A program made the position numbers and the translations under genes. A stretch of 64,000 nucleotides of DNA, taken from contig JANQGX010000038.1 in the NCBI GenBank assembly GCA_028282885.1, positions 124,001 to 188,000 of the forward strand, written 5' to 3'. Position 1 is the first letter of the stretch; every line of letters starts with the position of its first letter. Positions 44,763 through 54,938 of this stretch are shown here, in pieces. This DNA comes from SAR324 cluster bacterium. GTDB lineage: Bacteria > SAR324 > XYD2-FULL-50-16. The notes under the pieces were generated by a model that was given only the letters and a program-made list of their open reading frames with translations, made no database searches and had not been told where the DNA came from.

Positions 44763-46016
44763 TTATTCTTCGATTCGTGGCATCTTTTGTCCATTCTTAT
44801 AGACAGATTTTATCCTGTTTCGATCCCGTAGAATGGCAATCTCATCCAAGGGATTCCCATCCACCAGGATGAGATCGGCCAGTTTTCCTTTTTCTATGGT
44901 GCCGATTTTTTTCCCAACCCCCAGAATTCTGGCGTTTATCTTGGTAGCGGAAACAATTACGTCCATAACAGGACGACCCGAATTCACCTGGTGTTCCAGT
45001 TCGATGGCATTTCTGCCCATGGGGCTCAAGGCATCGCTCAGATAATCTGATCCACAACCGATGGGAATTCCCGCCTTCCAGGATTTTTCAAAAGTCTCTT
45101 TTTTGATCTCAATCACTATTTTGGCCTTGGCAACATATTCTGCCGGGATTCCATCCCCGGGTGTTGATGCTGCAAGGGCCCTTCCCATGGAAAGGGTGGG
45201 AACCAGCATGGTTCCATGTTGAACCATCATTTCAATGGCTTCGTCATCGGCAATAGATCCGTGTTCGATAATGTCTACTCCGGCCTTGATGGCGTTTTTG
45301 ATTCCCAATGCACCCTGGGAATGCGATGAAGCCATCACACCACCGGCATTGGCCGCATCGGTGATAGCTTTTATCTCTTCAACGGAGTATTGGGACATAA
45401 ACGGCGAATCTCTCTCGGAAAGGACACCGCCAGTGGTGCAAAGTTTTATGAAATCCGCCCCTTTTCTCAACTGCTTTCTGGCTGCCCGACGACATTGATC
45501 AATACCGTCAGCTATCTCAACCAGTCCGCGTTCCCGAACCCAATCTTCAGGCAATGAGTGAAAAGGATCCCCATGTCCCGCTGTCTGACAAATCATGGTC
45601 CCGCAGGCAAAGATCCTGGGCCCCGGAATGGCCCCCTCTTCTACGGAAGCCTTGAGATGAATCGCATTCAGATCTCCGCAATCCCTTACAGATGTATAAC
45701 CCTGATCCAACAACCTCAATAAATCCGAGGCGGATCTCAACAGACGGACTTCCGGGGAGATAACCATCAGCTCTTTGGGATCATTAGTCCTCAATCCCTG
45801 TAAATGGATATGTGAGTCGATCAGGCCGGGCATCAGGGTAAGGCCTGTGGCGTCGGTGATTTCCGCATCCTCTGGCCTGAACTCGGGATCTTTCCTACCC
45901 GCATAGGTAATTGTATCTCCCTCCACCACCACCATGGCATCGGGTACAGGTTCCCCTCCATTCCCATCGATCAGGTAAACGCCGGAGAATATCTTTATAG
46001 ACTTATTATCCGTCAT
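44763..46016 (-). CDS. metal-dependent amidohydrolase, Xaa-Pro/Xaa-Arg dipeptidase-like
   Basis: A 417-residue amidohydrolase-superfamily enzyme. I choose the ATG at 46016 since AAGG sits nine bases upstream; the ATG at 46025 is too close to it. Metal-binding DSHIHLQGL near residue 67, the likely carboxylated lysine in KGADFIKLCTTGGV near 200, ASSHSQG, IEHGS and GCGSDYLSDAL near 320 match the imidazolonepropionase-like/prolidase branch (Sgx9260-type carboxypeptidases acting on N-acyl or dipeptide substrates). It overlaps the end of dppF by 11 bases and so belongs to the dipeptide transporter operon. No signal peptide, so it cleaves the imported compound in the cytoplasm. Confidence 0.83.
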   Translation of the reverse strand: MTDNKSIKIFSGVYLIDGNGGEPVPDAMVVVEGDTITYAGRKDPEFRPEDAEITDATGLTLMPGLIDSHIHLQGLRTNDPKELMVISPEVRLLRSASDLLRLLDQGYTSVRDCGDLNAIHLKASVEEGAIPGPRIFACGTMICQTAGHGDPFHSLPEDWVRERGLVEIADGIDQCRRAARKQLRKGADFIKLCTTGGVLSERDSPFMSQYSVEEIKAITDAANAGGVMASSHSQGALGIKNAIKAGVDIIEHGSIADDEAIEMMVQHGTMLVPTLSMGRALAASTPGDGIPAEYVAKAKIVIEIKKETFEKSWKAGIPIGCGSDYLSDALSPMGRNAIELEHQVNSGRPVMDVIVSATKINARILGVGKKIGTIEKGKLADLILVDGNPLDEIAILRDRNRIKSVYKNGQKMPRIEE

Positions 46017-47028
46017 GATTTCCATCCTTCAGATAACAATCGTGGCAAGCCACCCAGTGGTTGGGGGCAATTTCTTTCAGTGTCGGGACTTCGGCCTTAC
46101 AGACGTCTGTCGCATCCGGACAACGTGGGTGAAAGTGACATCCTGTTGGAGGATTAAGGGGTGAAGGGATTTCACCCGAAACCGGCTCATAATCCATCGC
46201 GCGTTTGTCCAGCCTGGGGATCTCGTTCAGAAGCGCTTTTGTATAAGGGTGAACCGCCGCGTCAAACAGGGTTTCAGTTGTTGCACTCTCAACCAGCCGT
46301 CCGAGATACATCACCATCACCCGGTCGCTGATATGCTCAACGACACCGATGTCATGGCTGATGAAGAGATAGGTTAACTTCAGTTCATCCCGGAGTGCCA
46401 TAAACAGGTTGAGAATCTGCGCCTGTATGGAAACATCCAAGCCGGAAACGGATTCGTCACAGACAATGAGATGCGGATTTACCGCCAGGGCCCTGGCTAT
46501 TCCGATGCGTTGTCGTTGCCCACCGGAAAACTGGTGAGGATATCGTCTGCGAAAAGAGGGGTCCAGACCGCATCGTTTCATTAGATCTTCAATAAAACTA
46601 CCGTACTCCGACTTTGAAACCAGTTTGTGCACCCTCGGTGCTTCACCGATAATCGATTCCACTCTCATGCGGGGATTCAGGGATGACAAGGGATCCTGGA
46701 ATATCATCTGGATCTTGAGGGAGGCATTTTTGGCATCCCCGGGTTTCATTCTGGCGATATCCTTTCCTTGGTAACAGATTTCACCGCTAGTGGGTTGGGT
46801 GATGGCTGCCACCATCCTGCCGAGAGTCGATTTCCCACAACCCGATTCTCCCACCAGTCCAACCACTTCCCCCTGGTTGATCACAAAACTTACCTGATCC
46901 ACGGCATGAACCACCTCTTCATGTATATCAACACCGACTTTAGAGGCGATTTTGGCGGCAAAATCAATTCGTTTTATGAACCGCTTAGATACATTTTTGA
47001 TTTCGATTAAGGGTTGTTGATCCTTCAT
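46006..47028 (-). CDS. dppF: dipeptide/oligopeptide ABC transporter ATPase DppF/OppF type
   Basis: I start at the ATG at 47028, whose ATGA overlaps the dppD stop; the product is 340 residues. Walker A GESGCGKSTLGRM, signature FSGGQRQRIGIARAL, Walker B LIVCDESVSGLDVS and the C-terminal oligopeptide_HPY-type CHFHPRCPDATDVC cysteine region are present, the last typical of this ATPase pair. The Walker B ends DES where most have DEP. Confidence 0.92.
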   Translation of the reverse strand: MKDQQPLIEIKNVSKRFIKRIDFAAKIASKVGVDIHEEVVHAVDQVSFVINQGEVVGLVGESGCGKSTLGRMVAAITQPTSGEICYQGKDIARMKPGDAKNASLKIQMIFQDPLSSLNPRMRVESIIGEAPRVHKLVSKSEYGSFIEDLMKRCGLDPSFRRRYPHQFSGGQRQRIGIARALAVNPHLIVCDESVSGLDVSIQAQILNLFMALRDELKLTYLFISHDIGVVEHISDRVMVMYLGRLVESATTETLFDAAVHPYTKALLNEIPRLDKRAMDYEPVSGEIPSPLNPPTGCHFHPRCPDATDVCKAEVPTLKEIAPNHWVACHDCYLKDGNHDG

Positions 47029-48023
47029 GCCGTTCGGTTCTCTGGTGATGGTAAATAGGGATGAAAACAGCAAACCTTGTGTCCTTCCACCGGTTCCGTA
47101 ATCGGTGGAACCTTGCTACAAGCTTCATCCGCACGACTGCAACGCAGCCTGAACGCACAACCTTCCGGGAGATTCAGGAGTGACGGAGTCATGCCGGGAA
47201 TCTGTTTAAGAGGTTTCCCCCGGTGGTTATTCCCGGGAACCGAATCGATCAGTCCGACTGTATAAGGATGGAGGGGACGATCGATCACATCGCCTGTAAC
47301 TCCTTCTTCAACGATTTTCCCCGCATACATGACATGAACCTGGTCCGCCAGACCTGCCACCACCGTTAGATCGTGTGTTATCCAGATCATGGCCGTATTG
47401 TTCTCCCGACACAGTTTCTGAACTTCGTGTAAGATTTGTGCCTGGATGGTAACATCCAATGCCGTTGTCGGCTCATCTGCGATAATAAGATCGGGCTTGT
47501 TCAGCAGGGCAATGGCGATGGCAACACGCTGGCGCATCCCGCCGGAAAACTGGTGGGGATAGGCTTTGAGACGTTTTTCAGGCTCCGGGATACCTACCTG
47601 CTGCAGAGCTTCAACACATCTGCTAAAAGCTGATTTGCGATCAATGGACCTGTCATGTGCCCGGATAGCTTCAATCATCTGCAAATCGATACGAAGAACC
47701 GGGTTAAGCGTCATCATCGGGTCCTGGAAGATCATGCTGATACCGTTTCCCCTTAAATCCCGAAGTTCCTTGTCGTTGAGCTTTCGTAGATCTTTGCCCT
47801 TGAACAGGAGATTCCCTTCGGTAATACGACCCGGATGATCCACCAATCCCAGAATGGAAAAGCCCGTGACCGATTTTCCGGAACCGGACTCTCCAACCAG
47901 ACCAAGGATTTTGCCCGGTTGAATCGACAGGCTGACTCCGTCTACAGCCCTGGCGACACCATCGCGGGTATAGAAATAGGTTTTCAGCCCTTTGACATCG
48001 AGAATGGACTCCTCCCTAGTCAT
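47025..48023 (-). CDS. dppD: dipeptide/oligopeptide ABC transporter ATPase DppD/OppD type
   Basis: A 332-residue ATPase with [58 protein letters not shown] and a C-terminal [14 protein letters not shown] cluster region. Four-base overlaps with dppC upstream and dppF downstream place it in the middle of a tightly coupled operon. Confidence 0.93.
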   Translation of the reverse strand: MTREESILDVKGLKTYFYTRDGVARAVDGVSLSIQPGKILGLVGESGSGKSVTGFSILGLVDHPGRITEGNLLFKGKDLRKLNDKELRDLRGNGISMIFQDPMMTLNPVLRIDLQMIEAIRAHDRSIDRKSAFSRCVEALQQVGIPEPEKRLKAYPHQFSGGMRQRVAIAIALLNKPDLIIADEPTTALDVTIQAQILHEVQKLCRENNTAMIWITHDLTVVAGLADQVHVMYAGKIVEEGVTGDVIDRPLHPYTVGLIDSVPGNNHRGKPLKQIPGMTPSLLNLPEGCAFRLRCSRADEACSKVPPITEPVEGHKVCCFHPYLPSPENRTA

Positions 48024-48937
48024 TTTCTTAACCTCGGATTCATAATCTCCCGCAACTGGTCGGCAACAAGATTGATACTGGTTATAGTGATCAAAAGGGC
48101 AATCCCGGGAAAGAAGCTGATCCAGTATTTGCCGCTTAGCATATACTCATACCCGTTGGAAATCAGCAATCCCAGGGAAGGCTCGGTAATGGGAAGTCCG
48201 ATTCCGAGGAAGGAAAGGGTTGCTTCCAACGCAATCGCATTAGCCACCTCCACGGTTCCCACAACGATCAGGGGTGGCAGACAGTTCGGCAGGAGATGCT
48301 TCAAAAGAATCCTCCAGGTCCCCAATGCAAGGCAATCAGCCGCCTCAATATACTCCTTGCGGCTTTCCACCAAAGCGGAAGAACGAACGGTTCTGGCGAA
48401 GTACACCCATTGGGACGCCACCAAAGCAATGACAACCTTATCAACCCCGCGTCCCAAAATAGCCAGGAGTATTAAAGCGATTAAAATTGCGGGAAATCCG
48501 AGCTGGATATCAACAATCCTCATAATGACCGAGTCGATCCTGCCTCCGAAATAACCGGAGATCAAACCAACCGTGAGCCCGATGATCAAAGCGGCCAAAC
48601 CGCTCATCACCCCGACACCCAGGCTGATCCTCAGGCCGTAAAAGATGGCGCTCAGCATATCCCGTCCCTGGTCATCGGTACCGAGAACATAGATCGCACC
48701 GTCCGGACTTTTTTCACCAGGAGGCAGCCGACCATCCATGAAATCGATCTGTGCCAGGTCATACGGATTTTGGGGAGAGATATAAGGCGCCAGGACGGCT
48801 ATCATAATTACCAGAACCAGGACAATGAAGCCGATAACCGCGAGTTTACTTTCACAAAAATTGGCGACAAAACGGGCTGCGGGAGATTGTGCTCCCACGG
48901 GCTGTTTGCCGTTTTCGGGTTGTCTGTTCTGTTTCAT
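48020..48937 (-). CDS. dppC: dipeptide/oligopeptide ABC transporter permease DppC/OppC type
   Basis: A 305-residue permease with an N-terminal helix preceded by a long basic leader, a periplasmic loop (LGTDDQGRDMLSAIFYGLRISL, diagnostic) and the coupling motif EAADCLALGTWRILLKHLLPN. About six helices. It overlaps dppB and dppD by four bases each. Confidence 0.93.
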   Translation of the reverse strand: MKQNRQPENGKQPVGAQSPAARFVANFCESKLAVIGFIVLVLVIMIAVLAPYISPQNPYDLAQIDFMDGRLPPGEKSPDGAIYVLGTDDQGRDMLSAIFYGLRISLGVGVMSGLAALIIGLTVGLISGYFGGRIDSVIMRIVDIQLGFPAILIALILLAILGRGVDKVVIALVASQWVYFARTVRSSALVESRKEYIEAADCLALGTWRILLKHLLPNCLPPLIVVGTVEVANAIALEATLSFLGIGLPITEPSLGLLISNGYEYMLSGKYWISFFPGIALLITITSINLVADQLREIMNPRLRK

Positions 48938-49911
48938 TCTTTTTTCTCCCCGAGTCTAACCCTGGGATCAAGCAGGGAGTAAAGAATATCAACCACCATG
49001 TTGACCAGGATGAATATGGTGACCGTCACCAGCAGGTAAGCGACGATTACAGGTCGATCGAGAAGATTGATCGAATCGATGATCAGTTTCCCCATTCCCG
49101 GCCAGGCAAAAACGGTCTCCGTAACCACGGCAAATGCGATGATGGCACCGAATTCAAGCCCCAGGACAGTGACAATGGGAATCAGGATGTTCTTCATCAC
49201 ATGCAGAAAGATCACCCTGCGGGTTGAAAGCCCCTTTGCCCTGGCAAATTTCACAAAATCCAGCGGCAGGGTCTCCTGCATACCGGCCCGCGTCAATCTT
49301 ATTACCAGGGAAAGTGAGAAGAGTGAGAGATTAATCGCCGGTAACAGAATGTGTTTCAACCCATCCGGGGTAAAAATACTGAACTCGATCCCCAGCAGGG
49401 CAACCGTTTCCCCTCTTCCCATGGTAGGAAGCCATCCCAGTTTTACACTGAAGAACATCACCAGCATTATCCCCACCCAAAAACTGGGCAGACTGAATCC
49501 GAGGATAGAGCCGGCCATGATCCCACGTCCCGCAAATGAATCGGGTCGCAGCCCTGCCCACATGCCGAGGGGTATCCCCAGAATGATGGTGATGCAGATC
49601 GCGACAAAAGCCAGTTCAAAAGTCGCGGGCAACCGCTGCAGGATGAGCTTGATGGCAGAAATGTTGTGGATAAACGAATTGCCGAAATCACCTTTCAAGG
49701 CTGATTTCAAAAAGGTTGCGTATTGAATATGTAAAGGCTGATCCAATCCCAGATCACGGGTGATTTTAGCGACCTCTTCCTGTGTCGCCCTGGGATCAAC
49801 CAATAGCTTCACCGGATTTCCCAATGTGTAGACTCCGATGAAGACTATTAAGGACACCAGAAAAAGCACCAAAATGCTCTGGGTAAATCTTCTGATCAGA
49901 AAAACGGTCAT
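48934..49911 (-). CDS. dppB: dipeptide/oligopeptide ABC transporter permease DppB/OppB type
   Basis: A 325-residue permease starting with MTVFLIRRFTQSILVLF and carrying PLHIQYATFLKSALKGDFG and the coupling loop FVKFARAKGLSTRRVIFLHVMKN. About six helices. It lies 71 nt after dppA, with a stable hairpin in between. Confidence 0.93.
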   Translation of the reverse strand: MTVFLIRRFTQSILVLFLVSLIVFIGVYTLGNPVKLLVDPRATQEEVAKITRDLGLDQPLHIQYATFLKSALKGDFGNSFIHNISAIKLILQRLPATFELAFVAICITIILGIPLGMWAGLRPDSFAGRGIMAGSILGFSLPSFWVGIMLVMFFSVKLGWLPTMGRGETVALLGIEFSIFTPDGLKHILLPAINLSLFSLSLVIRLTRAGMQETLPLDFVKFARAKGLSTRRVIFLHVMKNILIPIVTVLGLEFGAIIAFAVVTETVFAWPGMGKLIIDSINLLDRPVIVAYLLVTVTIFILVNMVVDILYSLLDPRVRLGEKKE

Positions 49912-49942
49912 TAGCCTAGTCCTTCATTGCGGTGAAAATATA

Positions 49943-49970
49943 GGGAGACCGATTCTCACCAAGGTCTCCC
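49943..49970 (-). other. intercistronic hairpin between dppA and dppB
   Basis: GGGAGACC and GGTCTCCC (eight-base stem, 12-base loop), extendable by four A-T pairs on the outside. Placed just after the binding-protein gene, it is the usual spot for a hairpin that protects the binding-protein mRNA and lowers permease expression. Confidence 0.55.
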
Positions 49971-49982
49971 TTTTCGCCGGTA

Positions 49983-51551
49983 CTAATCTTTTACCGCGTT
50001 CATTGCCAGGGTTGATTCATCCGCCCTTGGTGTGAACTTGATACCCCTGCGAGCCGCAGCGATGGTATACTGGGTATGCAGTGGAATCAGTGCAAAATCC
50101 TCCATTGCAATTTTTGAAGCCTGTTGTTCCATCTGATCCCGTTTTTTGGCATCAACCGTTACCAGGGCTTTTTCAATGAGGCGATCAAACGCAGGATTAC
50201 CATAACCACCTGCATTATACTGACCCATTCCTTTCTCCTTGGAGTAGGTGTGCATCAGGCCAACCAATCCGTCGGATTCCAGTGGAGAGTTTCCCCATCC
50301 CAACAGACCGAATGCCAGTTCTGTCCCCGGGGGGCCCAGTTTGGGAAAGAACACGGCCTTGGGCATGGTATCAACCTTCACTTTGAGTCCGATTCTGGAC
50401 AGCATTTGACCGACTGCCTGACAGATTTTGGCATCATTTACATAGCGATCGTTAGGTCCGTGAACTGTGATACCAAATCCATTGGGATAACCGGCCTTTG
50501 CCAGCAGTTGCTTGGCGAACTTCGGATCGTATTCGGGGTTTTTCAAATCGTCGTTATATCCAAACCAGCCGCTTGGAATCGTCTGTGATTCGGCTGTAGC
50601 CAATCCGTCCATTACCCTTGATACGATGGCATCCCGATTGATACCGGCAGAAATTGCATATCGAACCAGGGGATTTCTCAGCGGGTTTTCCGGTAACGGA
50701 TTTCCCTTGAGATCTGTCAGGTAAGGGGATGTATCAGCTTCGACGTTCACAAAGAGATAGATAATACGATCGGATGATCTCTTGAATACCTTCAGGTTAC
50801 TTCGTTTTTCCAGGGCTGCAACCTGTACCGGGGGAACAAAGTCGATCAGATCAACATCGCCACCCATTAAAGCGGCCACACGGGCTGCGTCATCGCTGAT
50901 GATTTTAAAGGTGAGATTCTTCCAAACCGGTTTCTCGCCCCAATACCCGTTATATCTTTGAAGAATCAGACGATCACCAGATACATACTTTACAAACTTA
51001 TACGGACCTGTTCCGATGGTGGCCTTTCCCGAATTAAAACCTGCCGTGGATGCACCCTTTGCCGCCTTTTCGGACACAATAATCACCTCCGAAAGATTCT
51101 TAGGCAGGAAAGGATTGATCTCCTTGGTCTTAAATTGAATCGTGTAATCATTAACCACCTTGGTACTTTTGATGGAGCGAATAACACCGGTAAAAGGATT
51201 GGGACTGTTGGGAACTTCCGGGATACGCTTGATGGAAAACAGCACATCTTTGGCGGTAAAAGGGCTACCATCATGGAATTTCACGCCCTTGCGCAGTTTA
51301 AATTCCCAGGTGGTATCGTCCAATGCTTTCCAGGATGTGGCCAGACCGGGTTTCAGGTTGGAGTTTTCGTCCGACTGAACCAGCACGCCGAAAATGTGCC
51401 TGGCATAAGCCAGGTTTGTTGATAGATATGAGAAATGGGGATCAATGGCCGGTTCTGCCCTGGCCCCGATCACAAGATCTTCTGCCGAAGCGTTGGCAAA
51501 GGTAAAAACCATCGCCAACAAGATTCCGAGTTGCACAATTCTTCTTTGCAT
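49983..51551 (-). CDS. dppA: dipeptide-type ABC transporter substrate-binding protein
   Basis: A 522-residue periplasmic SBP_bac_5 protein. Signal peptide ending ANASA (cleavage before EDLVIG), no lipobox cysteine. Family segments PGLATSWKALDDTTWEFKLRKGVKFHDG, GTGPYKFVKY and the long central LLAKAGYPNG are clear. An ideal AAGGAGGTGA stands before the ATG, consistent with high expression. Ligand unknown; peptides, nickel, opines or amides are all carried by this family, and the amidohydrolase in the operon favours a peptide or amide. Confidence 0.92.
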   Translation of the reverse strand: MQRRIVQLGILLAMVFTFANASAEDLVIGARAEPAIDPHFSYLSTNLAYARHIFGVLVQSDENSNLKPGLATSWKALDDTTWEFKLRKGVKFHDGSPFTAKDVLFSIKRIPEVPNSPNPFTGVIRSIKSTKVVNDYTIQFKTKEINPFLPKNLSEVIIVSEKAAKGASTAGFNSGKATIGTGPYKFVKYVSGDRLILQRYNGYWGEKPVWKNLTFKIISDDAARVAALMGGDVDLIDFVPPVQVAALEKRSNLKVFKRSSDRIIYLFVNVEADTSPYLTDLKGNPLPENPLRNPLVRYAISAGINRDAIVSRVMDGLATAESQTIPSGWFGYNDDLKNPEYDPKFAKQLLAKAGYPNGFGITVHGPNDRYVNDAKICQAVGQMLSRIGLKVKVDTMPKAVFFPKLGPPGTELAFGLLGWGNSPLESDGLVGLMHTYSKEKGMGQYNAGGYGNPAFDRLIEKALVTVDAKKRDQMEQQASKIAMEDFALIPLHTQYTIAAARRGIKFTPRADESTLAMNAVKD

Positions 51552-51732
51552 GTCACCTCCTTATTTTTAACTGTTAGGATAATCCTCTGTTTCCGCAAAA
51601 AAAGGAAAGGGGCTATCTTAAAGCATGGGTCGCCCCGGTTCGAAGTGAAACAGCCACTCCGATTACCGATGGCGCAGAATTCGGATCGAAATTCCTTTAC
51701 GACCCCGGGAAGAAAACCGTCTACACACGGAA

Positions 51733-52902
51733 TTATAACATTTCCAGGTATATCTCCTTCACTTCCTCCACATTGCAAACATGGGGGTGTGATTCAAGGC
51801 AACCAGCCATATACCCGGTTGCATCGCCGGCAAGCTTATCCAGATCCTCCTCTTTAACACCAAAATCCCGGAGTCTCAGGTTAATGCCGGTCTCTTCGAT
51901 CAACTCCCCGATAGCAATGACACCGCATTTCGCCGCTGCCTTGGGGCTCATATTATAGACACTGACGCCGAGGGCTTCGGCGATATTTCTGAATTTGGGA
52001 AAATTCAACATCCAGGTTCTCTTCATCACCGGTAACAGCCCCATCACAATCGCTTCGCCATGGCCGATATTATACCAGCCACCCAGTGGGTGGGCCAACG
52101 CATGAACCAGCGTTACCCCGCTGACAGCGATGGCTGCTCCTGCCAGTGCAGCTCCCCATGCCATCCCTGATCGGGCCTCCGGATTTGCGCCATCGTGAAC
52201 GGCTGCAGGCAGGTGAAGACCAATCTGCCGAATAGCTTCCAGGGCCAGCATATCGGAATAGGCGCTTGCATCAACGCTGATGTATGCTTCAAGCGCATGG
52301 GATAGGGCGTCCAGCCCGGTAGTTGCAGTCAGATTTGACGGAATGGTGACCATTAGCTTCGGATCGATCAGGGCCATTTTCGGATAGAGAGATTCGCTGT
52401 ACAATCCCCGTTTGACATTGGTTTCAGGATTCACCAGCACCGACACTGCCGTCATTTCAGCCCCGGTACCGGAAGTTGTCGGAATCGCAATCATGGGAAG
52501 CGCCTTGGCGGTGATCTCTCCGACCGGTCTGCCCGGTTCGTTAACATAATGCCAAACATTCCCTTCATGGGTAAGAGCAACGGCGACGGCCTTGGCAAAA
52601 TCAATGGAACTGCCGCCTCCAACACCGATGATAAACTCAATATTGAGGTCTTTATATGTCTCAGCCGCCTGATCGACCAGTGAGCAGCGGGGATTGGGTT
52701 CCACCTCTGAAAAAGTATATGAGACAATCCCCGCTGCGGAGAGAGCTTCCTCGATTTTTCTGGCCAAACCGCTTTCGGCAAGAAATCGGTCGATAATCAC
52801 CACAGCCGCTTTTCCGTACTGCCTGGTCTGTTCTCCGACAGTCTTGAGAGAACCGCTGCCAAAGACGATTCTGGTGGGAAGATAAGCCTCGAAACCGGTC
52901 AT
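51733..52902 (-). CDS. iron-containing alcohol dehydrogenase
   Basis: A 389-residue group III alcohol dehydrogenase. GVGGGSSIDFAKA binds NAD(P), AIPTTSGTGAE is the second signature, and TTGLDALSHALEAYIS and HALAHPLGGWYNIGHGEA provide the metal histidines and aspartate. AAGGAG before the ATG. It follows ridA by 25 nt and precedes dppA by 181 nt. It would interconvert an alcohol/2-hydroxy acid and its carbonyl form within the pathway encoded by this run. Confidence 0.92.
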   Translation of the reverse strand: MTGFEAYLPTRIVFGSGSLKTVGEQTRQYGKAAVVIIDRFLAESGLARKIEEALSAAGIVSYTFSEVEPNPRCSLVDQAAETYKDLNIEFIIGVGGGSSIDFAKAVAVALTHEGNVWHYVNEPGRPVGEITAKALPMIAIPTTSGTGAEMTAVSVLVNPETNVKRGLYSESLYPKMALIDPKLMVTIPSNLTATTGLDALSHALEAYISVDASAYSDMLALEAIRQIGLHLPAAVHDGANPEARSGMAWGAALAGAAIAVSGVTLVHALAHPLGGWYNIGHGEAIVMGLLPVMKRTWMLNFPKFRNIAEALGVSVYNMSPKAAAKCGVIAIGELIEETGINLRLRDFGVKEEDLDKLAGDATGYMAGCLESHPHVCNVEEVKEIYLEML

Positions 52903-52927
52903 AGTATTCTCCTTGAGTTAAGATCCT

Positions 52928-53308
52928 TTAAACTTCCACAATCGACTCAATCTCAACCAACGCTCCTTTAGGTAAAGCAGCAACCTGGATGGTGGAACGG
53001 GCCGGTGGGTCGGTTTTGAAATAGCTGCCGTAGATCTCATTAACAGTCCCGAATTGATTGAGATCGACCAGAAAAATGGTGGTTTTGACCACATTTTCCA
53101 TGGATAGTTGCAGGCTTTTCAGTATTGCCTGAATATTGTCCATCACGTGCCTGGTCTGTTCCTCGATTCCACCTTCAACCATTTCGCCGGTTTTCGGGAG
53201 GAGCGGTATCTGTCCCGAAAGGTAGATGGTTTTTCCAACTTTCACGCCCTGTGAATAGGGGCCGATTGCTGCAGGTGCCTGATCTGTGCTGATGATTGTT
53301 TTATTCAT
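52928..53308 (-). CDS. ridA: RidA-family enamine/imine deaminase
   Basis: I start at the ATG at 53308 (AAGGA seven bases before), giving 126 residues. QAPAAIGPYSQGVKVG, YLSGQIPLLP, the KTTIFLVDL core and the ARSTIQVAALPKGALVEIE end with the active-site arginine are all typical. RidA hydrolyses reactive enamines such as 2-aminoacrylate made by PLP enzymes; the MalY-type PLP enzyme four genes upstream is the obvious source. Confidence 0.92.
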   Translation of the reverse strand: MNKTIISTDQAPAAIGPYSQGVKVGKTIYLSGQIPLLPKTGEMVEGGIEEQTRHVMDNIQAILKSLQLSMENVVKTTIFLVDLNQFGTVNEIYGSYFKTDPPARSTIQVAALPKGALVEIESIVEV

Positions 53309-53434
53309 TTTGTAATCCTTGCTTGGGTTCATTATTGATGACGGTGTCATCTTTTCATGCGGAAACCGGTACTGTGCCCAATCCGACTAATCTGAAATAA
53401 CTGGTAAACTCGTTTTAGCGGTCAATACACGGTT

Positions 53435-54595
53435 TCAGATAACCGGTCCCACCGTGTAGATATCCATGGAGCGGGTATAACCCGAAATCTCAGCCTTGGT
53501 CTTTTTCCCTGATGCAATCGCGAGCAACTCATCCATGATATCTCGACCGTAGTCATTCAATGACTTCCTGCCATCGATTACACCGCTGAGGCAAAGATCC
53601 ATATGATCCTGAAGATGATGCCAGGTGTTCTCATTGGCTGTAATTTTTAATACCGGAACAAAGGGAAATCCCTGGGGCGCTCCTTTTCCGGTTGTAAATG
53701 CGATAATATTGCACCCCGCTGCTGCCAATCCGGTGAGGATTTCCGGTTCTCTGCCCGGGGAATCCATCACCACAAGTCCCTTTACCTCGGGTTGCTCTCC
53801 ATATTTGTATACGGCATTTACAGGAGCTGTTCCTGCCTTGGCTATGGCTCCCAGGGATTTCTCTTCGATTGTTGTCAGACCGCCCTTAATATTGCCGCCG
53901 GTGGGTTGTCCCCCACGAATATCACAACCGGTCGATTTGGCCCGATTCTCCATCTGTTTCACCAGCTCCAGAATCTGGTTTCCGATTTCTTCCGTACGTG
54001 CCTGCCTGGCGATAATGTGTTCGGCACCGATAAATTCGGTGACCTCTCCCAGGACCGATGTTCCGCCCAGTTTCACAATCTCATCGGAAGCGATTCCCAG
54101 GGCGGGATTGGCAAACAGACCGGATGTCGTATCTGAACTGCCACACTTAAGTCCCAGGATTAACTCCGATGCGGGAAAGCTCTCCCGTTTTGTCAGTGAG
54201 ACTTCATGGACCATCTCCTGGGCTTTCAGGCAACCTTCCGCAATTGCCTTTGCCGCACCACCAATATCCTGTATTACGATCGATGCCACACGTTTACCTG
54301 AAGCTTCGATCCCGGCTTTGACTTCCTCCACCACAACACTCTCACATCCAAGACTGATCAGGAGCACCGAGGCAAGATTGGGATTTTTACCCAAACCAAT
54401 CAGCGTTTCAGTCACCTGCTGTATGTCTATCGGTGTCTGGCAACAACCCTGCTGGTGAATAAACGACACGGTCCCATTAACACTCTCGGCAATGGATTCG
54501 GTAACTTCATTAGCGCAGACAACCGTTGAGAGGATTCCCACATAATTACGGGTGCCAACCTTTCCATCTGTTCTGCGATATCCCTGAAAAACCAT
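53435..54595 (-). CDS. UxaA-family lyase large subunit (altronate dehydratase/sulfolactate lyase type)
   Basis: A 386-residue protein of the UxaA C-terminal family: YRRTDGKVGTRNYVGILSTVVC near the start, HQQGCCQTP, ISLGCESV, LKCGSSDTTSGLFANPALG and TTGKGAPQGFP near 300. These proteins are iron-dependent hydro-lyases or sulfo-lyases. The small SAF-domain subunit is encoded separately 30 nt upstream, an arrangement shared with SuyAB (sulfolactate sulfo-lyase) and some UxaA, so I cannot decide between a sugar acid, a sulfonate and another hydroxy acid. Confidence 0.85.
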   Translation of the reverse strand: MVFQGYRRTDGKVGTRNYVGILSTVVCANEVTESIAESVNGTVSFIHQQGCCQTPIDIQQVTETLIGLGKNPNLASVLLISLGCESVVVEEVKAGIEASGKRVASIVIQDIGGAAKAIAEGCLKAQEMVHEVSLTKRESFPASELILGLKCGSSDTTSGLFANPALGIASDEIVKLGGTSVLGEVTEFIGAEHIIARQARTEEIGNQILELVKQMENRAKSTGCDIRGGQPTGGNIKGGLTTIEEKSLGAIAKAGTAPVNAVYKYGEQPEVKGLVVMDSPGREPEILTGLAAAGCNIIAFTTGKGAPQGFPFVPVLKITANENTWHHLQDHMDLCLSGVIDGRKSLNDYGRDIMDELLAIASGKKTKAEISGYTRSMDIYTVGPVI

Positions 54596-54625
54596 GGTAT
54601 TTCCGTTTGCTGTTATGAACGACTG

Positions 54626-54916
54626 TTAGTCCAGATCGCCCCTGCCGCGAAGACTTTCAACATTGTGTACATGAACCGTGTAACCCGGTTCGATCGTTTT
54701 CGTGGCTCTTCCGATTACTTCGTTATATTTAATAATATTGTCACCCTTCTCAATGTGGCGAAGTGCGATTTTATGACCGTACCGAATTGGTTCCGCTACC
54801 CTGAATTCGACAATGTCCTCTCCTTTTCTGATTTGAAAGGAGCTTTTCCCTTCAAGATCAGCGAGAACAGTTGCCACATTGTCTTCATTTGATAAAATAA
54901 TCGCCTCAATTTTCAT
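54626..54916 (-). CDS. UxaA-family lyase small subunit, SAF domain
   Basis: I start at the ATG at 54916, preceded by AGGAGAG, giving 96 residues. It has the SAF-type beta-clip fold with IRYGHKIALRHIEKGDNIIKYNEVIGRA, the usual signature of UxaA N-terminal or SuyA subunits. It pairs with the large subunit immediately downstream and follows the MalY-type gene by 22 nt. Confidence 0.87.
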   Translation of the reverse strand: MKIEAIILSNEDNVATVLADLEGKSSFQIRKGEDIVEFRVAEPIRYGHKIALRHIEKGDNIIKYNEVIGRATKTIEPGYTVHVHNVESLRGRGDLD

Positions 54917-54938
54917 GATCTCTCCTGTCATCCGCTGT

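Noticed and set aside
53625-54458. 277-aa plus-strand ORF
   Set aside because: Mirror of the UxaA-type large subunit, rich in Ser/Pro as expected of antisense frames.
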